A stretch of DNA of 13,873 nt. It comes from an uncultured Chloroflexota bacterium. GTDB lineage: Bacteria > Chloroflexota > Limnocylindria > Limnocylindrales > Limnocylindraceae. Shown here one piece after another: positions 1-5,674 of this stretch (positions within the stretch are counted from its first letter, which is position 1; the number at the start of each line of letters is the position of its first letter). Below the pieces are notes generated by a model. It worked only from the letters and a program-made list of their open reading frames with translations. It did no database searches and was not told the DNA's origin. The stretch spans positions 1 to 13,873 of the forward strand of contig CAJABS010000092.1 of the NCBI GenBank assembly GCA_903938075.1. The letters run 5' to 3'. Made by a program: the position numbers and the translations under genes.

Positions 1-620
1 GTCCAAATGTCATCAACCAAAATCACACGACAAGGCAACGCGGCACCCGCCCTTACCGCGAAGACGCGATCCATCACCCGTCGCCGTTCAGCGCGACCGA
101 GCGTATGCAGCGCTGGCACCGCCCGCGTGCGCTCGAGGAGCGGCGCAAGCGTGCACGGCAGCGCCCGCGCTGCTGCGGTGGCAATGAGCGCCGCATGATC
201 GAAGCCTCGATCGCGCAGGCGTGCTGGGTCGGTGGGAATCGGCACAAGGGTTGCATCACCACCGAGATCCTCTTGCACGGCACGAATCGCACGCTGTAAG
301 CCGAGCCCAAGCGGCGTAGCAAGAGCGGGAAGGTCGTGGAACTTCAGTGTGCGCACCGCCTCGCCGAGCCCGCCCTCATAGGGGCCGATCCATGCCCCTG
401 CAACACAGCCAGGCGGCGGGGTGCCGCGCTCCACCCGACCGTTATCAGCAAGACCAAGCTCTTCACAACACTCGGTGCAGAGGAGTGCCCCTTCAACGCC
501 ACAGGCACCACAACGTTGCGGGGCGAGGAGCGCCAAGACTGGCGCGGCGGCGCGCTGCAACTCGGCAAGTGCATCGCGGGCACGCTCGGTGAACTGCATC
601 CCCGCAGGATCGTGCGTCAC
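1..620 (-). CDS. comF: ComF-family phosphoribosyltransferase (partial, 3' end off window)
   Basis: The minus frame is open from position 620 to the left edge. Counting from the internal ATG at 599, a zinc-ribbon-like segment comes first (CGACG near residue 31, CTECC near 42). Next is GAWIGPYEGGLGEAVRTLKF, then LVPIPTDPARLRDRGFDHA, the ComF/GntX signature. The frame ends in VILVDDIWT, the start of the PRPP-binding loop, where the window stops. Family members resemble type I phosphoribosyltransferases; ComF is needed for DNA uptake during competence in some bacteria, but many homologues have no proven role. The start is uncertain. GTG at 620 has AGGGGG at 626-631, five bases upstream, whereas ATG at 597-599 has only GGGG directly abutting it. 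I prefer GTG. Family assignment is firm; the symbol is a family name, and competence is not shown here. Confidence 0.88.
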   Translation of the reverse strand, partial: MTHDPAGMQFTERARDALAELQRAAAPVLALLAPQRCGACGVEGALLCTECCEELGLADNGRVERGTPPPGCVAGAWIGPYEGGLGEAVRTLKFHDLPALATPLGLGLQRAIRAVQEDLGGDATLVPIPTDPARLRDRGFDHAALIATAAARALPCTLAPLLERTRAVPALHTLGRAERRRVMDRVFAVRAGAALPCRVILVDDIW

Positions 621-644
621 GCGTACCCCCTGCGTATCGGGCGG

Positions 645-656
645 TACGATAGGCAC
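645..656 (+). promoter_or_regulatory. Leaderless-type -10 (TACGAT-N6-ATG) for the GNAT gene
   Basis: TACGAT at 645-650 fits TANNNT and is followed by exactly six bases before ATG at 657, so the predicted transcription start is at or next to the A of the start codon. No Shine-Dalgarno precedes the ATG. The same geometry occurs before positions 9460 and 4513 in this window. No convincing TTGACA-like -35 is present. Confidence 0.55.
646..651 (-). promoter_or_regulatory. Candidate -10 element (TATCGT) for comF
   Basis: On the minus strand TATCGT fits TANNNT. A transcript starting 6-7 bases downstream would carry the AGGGGG ribosome-binding site at 626-631 and start translation at GTG 620. The element shares five bases with the plus-strand TACGAT at 645-650. 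There is no clear -35, so this is tentative. Confidence 0.35.
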
Positions 657-1667
657 ATGACCTCCACCACCGCCTGGACCGTACGAACCCTGCCGCTCGC
701 CGAACTGCCGGCAGCTGAGTGGGAGCGGCTCCTTGCAACCAACCCAACGGCAAGCGCATTCAGCCATCGCGCGGTGCACGAAGCGTGGTGGATCGGTTAC
801 GGCACTGAGGCCACCGATGTTTCACTTGCGGTCTACGACGCAGCTGGTGCACTCTGCGCCTATCTCCCGCTCATGCTTCGACCCGATGGCGTGCGCTACT
901 TAGGCGCGACGTATCACATCGATTACGCAACGGTGCTGATTGATCTCACCAGTGCAGAGAGCGCCGGCGCTATTGATGCGCTTGTCACGCATCTCTATGC
1001 CGACACATCGGCACTCGATCTCCGACGTTTGCGTCGTGCCGACCGAGCACACGAGATACTCATGAGCGCACTCGCAGCGAACAGTGCACGAACTGCCACA
1101 ACAACCATTGAAGAACCTGCACCATCCATTGACCTCACCAACATCACCACCTTCGACGAACATCTTGAACGCATCGACAAGAAAGATCGTCACGAGATTC
1201 GCCGAAAGGTTCGACGCGGCGAAGGAGCCGGCGTAACGATCAGTGCGAAGACGCACGCCGTTGACGACCTTGCAGAGTTCATCAAGCTGCACCGCGCACG
1301 ATGGGGGCATCACGGCCTCTTCACTGAAGATGAGAAAGGCGTGCGAGATGAGACCTTCATGCGCGAACTCTTCGCCCGCGCACCAGAAGGGCTTATCACG
1401 ATTATCGTTGCGCGCAATCTTGAGTTTGGCGCATTTGCGGCGGGGCTCTTCTTGCGCGACACAACAGGTCTGCGCTACTGGAATGCTGGCGGTGAACTTG
1501 CTGCGCGTTCGCTCTCCCCAGGGATCCTGCTCTTTGCGCACGGGCTACAGATGGCGATTGCTGAGCGGAAGCAGACGTTTGATTTCCTGCGCGGCAACGA
1601 GAGCTACAAGTACGAGGTCGGCGCCGCTGACATCGACGTGTTGATGGTGACGGTGCCCGCAGCATGA
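657..1667 (+). CDS. BioF2/CelD-like GNAT acyltransferase
   Basis: The 336-residue protein resembles the BioF2-like/CelD group of GNAT proteins (Acetyltransf_6), which have two tandem GNAT-like halves. The basic stretch KDRHEIRRKVRRGE at about 176-189 and the C-terminal FDFLRGNESYKYEVG at about 308-322 are characteristic of the group. There is no signal peptide or membrane helix, so it should be cytoplasmic. Relatives add acyl or aminoacyl groups to sugars or peptides in polysaccharide and envelope pathways; the substrate here cannot be read from sequence. The ATG at 657 is chosen because the leaderless-type -10 sits six bases upstream; the frame stays open back to 336 only because it is antisense to comF. 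The glycosyltransferase follows after 9 bases, suggesting one operon. Confidence 0.82.
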   Translation: MTSTTAWTVRTLPLAELPAAEWERLLATNPTASAFSHRAVHEAWWIGYGTEATDVSLAVYDAAGALCAYLPLMLRPDGVRYLGATYHIDYATVLIDLTSAESAGAIDALVTHLYADTSALDLRRLRRADRAHEILMSALAANSARTATTTIEEPAPSIDLTNITTFDEHLERIDKKDRHEIRRKVRRGEGAGVTISAKTHAVDDLAEFIKLHRARWGHHGLFTEDEKGVRDETFMRELFARAPEGLITIIVARNLEFGAFAAGLFLRDTTGLRYWNAGGELAARSLSPGILLFAHGLQMAIAERKQTFDFLRGNESYKYEVGAADIDVLMVTVPAA

Positions 1668-1676
1668 GTGCAACAC

Positions 1677-2912
1677 ATGACTAAGCCGAAGTTCGGTGAA
1701 CGATGTGGCGGGCGTACACCAGTAGGGCCGCTCCCTGACGGCACCCGACTGCGCGTGGTGCAGCTACTTGCGACGGGCACCAACGGTGGGGCGCAAGAGA
1801 GCGTGGTGAGCACGATGCTGCGACTCGACCCATCGCGACATGAGGCGCATGTCATCTCGCTCTCGCACGGCAGCACCATGGCCCGCCTGCAACGCATGGG
1901 CTACGCCACCGAGGTGATCGAAGAGCCGAGTGATGAGCGATCTGCTGAGCTGCTTGCCGACCGGCTGATCGCACTCAGCACGCAGGTGCTGCACGCCCAC
2001 ATGTACCGCGCCGAGGTGGTTGGCGTGGCCGCACTCGACATCGTGGAGCAGCGCACCGGGCACCGCCCGTACATGGTCTCCACCGTGCACTCGAGCCGAT
2101 TCCGCTCTCCCGCAGATCGTGAACTGCTGGAGCGCATCACCCCCAAGATCAATCGGCTCATTGCGGTGAGCGACGCCATCGTCGACAAGCTGGTCGCTGA
2201 GGGGCGCGACACTACGGCAATCAGCCGCATCTATAACGGCGTTGACCTGGAGCGCTTCGATGAGGCGACCGGTGGCGAGGTCATTCGTGCAGAGTTCGGC
2301 ATTCCTGCCAATGCCCCGCTCGCGGTGGTCGTGGGGCGCCTTGAGCCTGAGAAGGGGCATCCGACACTAATTGAGGCGTGGCCGGTGGTGCACCATCACT
2401 TCACGTCGGCGCACCTCCTTGTGGTTGGCGAAGGCTCCGAGCGTGATCGCCTTGAGGGACTCGCCGCCGCGCACCTACGCGCGGAAATCTGCTGCGCCAG
2501 CGTGCACTTCCTTGGGCGCCGTGAAGATGTCCCGCAGATCCTTGCCGCCGCAGATGTAGTCGTTATGCCGAGCTATCGCGAGGCGCAGGGGATCGCAATT
2601 GTTGAAGCACTCGCCGCAAATCGACCAGTGATCGCCAGCAACGTCGGCGGCATCCCCGAAATGATTCGCTCTGGTGAGAACGGCATGCTCGTTCCATCAC
2701 AAGACCCCTCGGCACTTGCAACGGCGATCGCACTACTCTTCCGCGACCGAGCGCTCGCCACTCGTCTTGCAAACGCCGGACATGAGTTGGTGCATGAGCG
2801 ATTCTGTGTCGACGACATGTTGCGCGATATTGAGGCGATCTATCTGCTTGCTGTGGGTGGTACAGTGAGTGACGTACCTGATCGAACAGGCGTTAGCGGA
2901 GGTTCGAAATGA
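1677..2912 (+). CDS. GT4-family glycosyltransferase (GT-B fold)
   Basis: The 411-residue protein has both halves of a retaining GT4 enzyme. The N-terminal acceptor domain contains TNGGAQESVV (about 35-44). The C-terminal donor domain has NGVDLERF (187-194), VVVGRLEPEKGHPTLIEA (217-234) and LVVGEG. The EX7E motif is REAQGIAIVEAL, with Glu302 and Glu310, followed by NRPVIASNVGGIPEMI. Such enzymes transfer a sugar from a nucleotide sugar at the inner face of the membrane in polysaccharide, glycolipid or thiol-sugar synthesis; donor and acceptor are not predictable. ATG at 1677 is chosen. GTG at 1668, directly after the upstream stop, would add three residues, and neither start has a clear Shine-Dalgarno. 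The stop overlaps the next start (ATGA). Confidence 0.9.
   Translation: MTKPKFGERCGGRTPVGPLPDGTRLRVVQLLATGTNGGAQESVVSTMLRLDPSRHEAHVISLSHGSTMARLQRMGYATEVIEEPSDERSAELLADRLIALSTQVLHAHMYRAEVVGVAALDIVEQRTGHRPYMVSTVHSSRFRSPADRELLERITPKINRLIAVSDAIVDKLVAEGRDTTAISRIYNGVDLERFDEATGGEVIRAEFGIPANAPLAVVVGRLEPEKGHPTLIEAWPVVHHHFTSAHLLVVGEGSERDRLEGLAAAHLRAEICCASVHFLGRREDVPQILAAADVVVMPSYREAQGIAIVEALAANRPVIASNVGGIPEMIRSGENGMLVPSQDPSALATAIALLFRDRALATRLANAGHELVHERFCVDDMLRDIEAIYLLAVGGTVSDVPDRTGVSGGSK
2898..2902 (+). promoter_or_regulatory. Shine-Dalgarno GGAGG for the 93-residue membrane protein
   Basis: GGAGG lies six bases before ATG 2909, inside the end of the glycosyltransferase gene. It is the best Shine-Dalgarno in the window and fixes this start. 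Most other starts here have none. Confidence 0.75.
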
Positions 2913-3190
2913 CCAACACGCCTAAGCCGAACCAAGCGATCATCACTCCGCGCTATTGGCGCGTACTGAGCGCTGTTGCTAGCATCGTCGCCCTCTCTCC
3001 GCTTGCCGTACTGCTGGTGAACTTCGCAGCGAACCCGTCAAGCAATCCGTTTGACGAAACTGGCTACGGTGCAGTGATCTGGGCGTTCTTTCTTTCAGTG
3101 CCGACAGGCGGCATCATCTTTGCGGTAGGGGCCTTGGCGGCTGTCGCGATTGAATGGTTGGTCGGGCTGAAGCGAAACCGCTCGAGCTAG
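2909..3190 (+). CDS. Small two-helix membrane protein, function unknown
   Basis: This 93-residue protein has two hydrophobic segments, about 18-40 and 56-84. A polar loop, FAANPSSNPFDETGYG, joins them, and the C-terminus is basic (GLKRNRSS). I recognise no family. Its ATG overlaps the glycosyltransferase TGA by four bases and has a good GGAGG, so it is likely translated with that gene. A membrane partner for the glycosyltransferase is possible but only by position. Its stop codon overlaps the stop of the convergent PIG-L gene by three bases. Confidence 0.78.
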   Translation: MTNTPKPNQAIITPRYWRVLSAVASIVALSPLAVLLVNFAANPSSNPFDETGYGAVIWAFFLSVPTGGIIFAVGALAAVAIEWLVGLKRNRSS

Positions 3191-4272
3191 CTGCGAACGG
3201 CGCTCCAGTAGCGCTCAACCGCACCACCGCGACCACTCTGTAGTGCAACCGTTGCACCCTGCGTGCGCACCGCGTCGGCCATCTTCTCAACGGAACCGAA
3301 GAGATGTGGCACCTGTGACGCGTACTGTGCGACTCCCTGCACCTTCTGCTCGAGCACATCGGTGATATCGGCGATCTCTGGCGCGAGGCGAATGCCTGCG
3401 GGAAGGCCGGCGGTGTAGTTCGCCGGCAGCCCGGCCGAAGGATCGAACTGCTGCCAGTAGGCGTACGGGAAATCTTCGTAGAAGGCAACCTTGTCACTCC
3501 AATCAATGCCAGGCATTGTCCACGCCTGCGCATCGCCAAGGAGTGCAGCGCCAACGCGGCGGCAGAGCTGGTGGTCAACGTGCGAGCCGATGCCGAGCGG
3601 GAAGTAGACGCGCTGCGGCTCAAGTCGTGCGATCTCTTTGCGCAGCAGATCAATCGGCGCAGCATCGTTCTCGCGAACACTTCCGAGTAGCTGTTCATCA
3701 CCTTCATAGCCGCGGAAGACGGCGTCAGGTAGATCAAGGAAGACAACGGCCGCTTCGGCGAAGAGTGCGTAGCGCTCGTCTTCTTGTCGTCGCTGCGCCA
3801 TCGCCTCACCTGCGGCAGCCGCAACGGCGACAGCGCCCGGATCAATCACGCCCTGTCCATTGCTGGTGTCGCGCGAGCGTCCGCCCGGAAGTGAGGTTGC
3901 GCTGATATCGGCGCGGCGATACCACGAGGCGCGCTGCCAGAACTCTTTGGCGCTCTCGTCGGCTTCGCGCTGCGTCTGCTTCAGTCGTGCCGGCTCGGCC
4001 TGCCATGGGGCAAGTGCGTCGGCGGTTTCACCAGGTACTGCGTTGTCGGCGGCAATAGAGCCGCTGTCGAACGCTTGGGTTGCAGGCCAGATCGCCTTGC
4101 CACCAAAGCCGAGCGCCTGGCGCTGGTACGAGGTGAGGCGATCCAGATCACCGTGGCCGGAGTAGACGCTGAGGATGATCACGTTCTGACCGAGCTCGCG
4201 CAGGTTGGCGATCAGGCCGCCACAGGAGAGTGCCGCGTCGTCGGGATGGGGCGAGACGAAAATGTGGCTCAC
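3187..4272 (-). CDS. PIG-L/LmbE-type metal-dependent deacetylase with enlarged middle
   Basis: This 361-residue protein matches the PIG-L family of Zn-dependent N-acetylglucosamine (or N-acetyl-sugar) deacetylases. VSPHPDDAALSCGG supplies His9, Asp11 and Asp12. GSHVDHQL (229-236) supplies the second His/Asp cluster. RQEDERYALFAEAAVVFLDLPD (162-183) matches the helix before the third conserved strand. The family usually has about 230-280 residues; the excess is an insertion of roughly residues 45-155, rich in Ala, Gln and Trp. The usual AHPDDE is PHPDDA here, a variant seen in some family branches. The start codon is GTG at 4272 with no Shine-Dalgarno, 16 bases after the upstream stop. There is no signal peptide, so it is likely cytoplasmic. 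The substrate is unknown. Confidence 0.85.
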   Translation of the reverse strand: MSHIFVSPHPDDAALSCGGLIANLRELGQNVIILSVYSGHGDLDRLTSYQRQALGFGGKAIWPATQAFDSGSIAADNAVPGETADALAPWQAEPARLKQTQREADESAKEFWQRASWYRRADISATSLPGGRSRDTSNGQGVIDPGAVAVAAAAGEAMAQRRQEDERYALFAEAAVVFLDLPDAVFRGYEGDEQLLGSVRENDAAPIDLLRKEIARLEPQRVYFPLGIGSHVDHQLCRRVGAALLGDAQAWTMPGIDWSDKVAFYEDFPYAYWQQFDPSAGLPANYTAGLPAGIRLAPEIADITDVLEQKVQGVAQYASQVPHLFGSVEKMADAVRTQGATVALQSGRGGAVERYWSAVRS

Positions 4273-4288
4273 GCGCCGCGGCCCGTCG

Positions 4289-4513
4289 TTACGGGGTTGC
4301 GCTGGTCGACGGTGAGGCGCTCGGCGAGGCGGACGGGGTTGGGGTGGCGGTGAGGAACTCGTTTACCGAAGCGGCGAAACCGTCGGGTCCAGAGATCAGC
4401 GCATAGGCGATCACGCCACCAATCACCAGGTAGGTGAAGGTCACGAAGCGACGGGCGCCGCGGTCGCGCGGGGCGACCTTCGGGGCGACTGGCTGGGAGC
4501 CGTTCTCTGTCAT
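4289..4513 (-). CDS. Small one-helix membrane protein with Ser/Pro/Thr tail
   Basis: This 74-residue protein has a polar basic N-terminus (about 1-22), one transmembrane helix (about 24-42) and a C-terminal tail of TPTPSASPSASPSTSATP. The positive-inside rule places the N-terminus in the cytoplasm and the tail outside. Such low-complexity tails often act as wall-spanning or glycosylated stalks. I recognise no family. It lies 21 bases after the lipoprotein gene and 16 bases before the PIG-L gene. Its own leaderless-type -10 (TAGAAT) sits exactly six bases before the ATG, so it may also be transcribed separately from the upstream genes. Confidence 0.72.
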   Translation of the reverse strand: MTENGSQPVAPKVAPRDRGARRFVTFTYLVIGGVIAYALISGPDGFAASVNEFLTATPTPSASPSASPSTSATP

Positions 4514-4525
4514 GCGCCGATTCTA
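4514..4525 (-). promoter_or_regulatory. Leaderless-type -10 (TAGAAT-N6-ATG) inside the minus-strand unit
   Basis: TAGAAT at 4520-4525 on the minus strand is followed by six bases (CGGCGC) and then ATG 4513. It lies just after the stop of the lipoprotein gene and would start a leaderless transcript for the last two genes of the unit. No -35 is evident. Confidence 0.5.
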
Positions 4526-4534
4526 GCGGGAGAG

Positions 4535-5674
4535 CTAGCGAAGGGTCGCGTACCCCGTGAGCTCAACATAGGAGCGCCCCGTGATCGGGCGCCCGCCCTG
4601 GGTCCCCACCACCGCGTTCGCCCCCTCCCAATAGATGACCCCAGTGCTCTCCACGGTATTCAGCTCCTGATCGGCCAACTCGGGGGTGACCGTCACATCG
4701 AGGTCAATCTGCCCGATCTGCACCCGCCACCCTGAAGGCCAGGTCGCCCCGGTGCGTGGGCTAGTCCAGCTCCCGAGGGCGGTCAGGTTGATCTGGTCGC
4801 CTTCGATGTGCTGCAGCACGCCGTTGGCTCCAACCCAGGTGCCGTACACGAGTGGGAAGCTCCCATCCTTGGCGCGTACGAACGAGAGCATCAGGTCACT
4901 TCCATCGCTGAGGTTCAGCGCGAACCAATCCCAGCCACCACCGCCGATGGCGATGAAGTCACCCCACTGATGATCGAACCAGGAGCTCCCCGTTACCGCG
5001 AGCGTCTCACCACCAATCGCCAGCGTGCCAGCCGTTGGCATGCGCGTGCGTGAGTAGTAGTACGAACCACCGGCGTCGGCGAAGCCGACCCAGCCATCGG
5101 TGTCGTGCAGCACGGGAGCGCGTCCAGCGGCAAGCTGCAACATCAAACCGTTGCCGCCAATCTCCATGCCGCCATCAGGAAGCACGAGCATCACCCATGG
5201 ATCGCGTCCGAGCGTTGAAGGATCTAGTGGATTTGCACCCGTGATCGCAAACGCGGCGCTCACCGCGCGCGACATCACTGGTGCAATATCTACCTGCGGG
5301 CCAATCTCCGCGCGCTGGTCATAGCTGAACGAACCGGCGCGACCACCGCGTGGCTTCTCGGTAATGGCAATGTGCGACGCCCACGCGACGGGGAACTCTC
5401 CTCGCTGCGCGCGGAAGACCACGGCTTCGTAACCGAACTCACGCGCGCCATCGAGCGTTGCCAAGTGGCCGGTCACGTACCACCACTCAGTCAGTCGATC
5501 GTGTGGCGCATCATCTGCCGGAAGCGACACAGCAATCGGATCAACGGCGCTCGGCCGCGGCGTTGGCTTCTCATACGGCGCACCAGTTGGTGCTGGTGAG
5601 TTTGCCAAGATTGGACCAGAACATGCAGCGGCAAGAACCGCGCTCAGCACTAGAAGAAGCGAGCGTCGCATCAT
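4535..5674 (-). CDS. Lipocalin-like (CrtC/AttH-type) lipoprotein
   Basis: This 379-residue protein begins with a lipoprotein signal. A hydrophobic core is followed by LSAVLAAAC, with Cys18 as the likely lipid-modified residue, so it should be anchored outside the cytoplasmic membrane. The mature part carries hallmarks of the CrtC (carotenoid 1,2-hydratase)/AttH lipocalin-like fold: TEWWYVTGHL at 62-71, SHIAITE at 100-106, YYYSRTRM at 206-213, SWFDHQWGDF at 231-240 and GWDWFALNLSDG at 247-258. CrtC hydrates carotenoid end groups, but most homologues of this type have no proven reaction and no carotenoid gene is seen nearby. ATG at 5674 overlaps the MMPL stop by four bases and has GGAG at 5680-5683, five bases upstream. 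This suggests co-translation and a shared lipid or hydrophobic ligand (inference). Confidence 0.83.
   Translation of the reverse strand: MMRRSLLLVLSAVLAAACSGPILANSPAPTGAPYEKPTPRPSAVDPIAVSLPADDAPHDRLTEWWYVTGHLATLDGAREFGYEAVVFRAQRGEFPVAWASHIAITEKPRGGRAGSFSYDQRAEIGPQVDIAPVMSRAVSAAFAITGANPLDPSTLGRDPWVMLVLPDGGMEIGGNGLMLQLAAGRAPVLHDTDGWVGFADAGGSYYYSRTRMPTAGTLAIGGETLAVTGSSWFDHQWGDFIAIGGGGWDWFALNLSDGSDLMLSFVRAKDGSFPLVYGTWVGANGVLQHIEGDQINLTALGSWTSPRTGATWPSGWRVQIGQIDLDVTVTPELADQELNTVESTGVIYWEGANAVVGTQGGRPITGRSYVELTGYATLR

Noticed and set aside
336..656. Upstream extension of the GNAT frame, adding 107 residues
   Set aside because: It lies antisense to comF, reads as low-complexity sequence, and the leaderless-type -10 plus family length point to ATG 657.
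900..1541. Minus-strand open frame of 213 codons inside the GNAT gene
   Set aside because: No recognisable domain; the plus strand carries clear GNAT motifs over the same bases.
3208..3224. Hairpin GCGCT-CCAGT-AGCGC near the convergent gene ends as a terminator
   Set aside because: Five-pair stem inside coding sequence and no following T-run; could be chance in GC-rich DNA.
4523..4538. Inverted repeat CTAGC-GGGAGA-GCTAG as a terminator after the lipoprotein gene
   Set aside because: The stem is only five pairs, there is no T-run, and it overlaps the stop codon and the -10 of the next gene.
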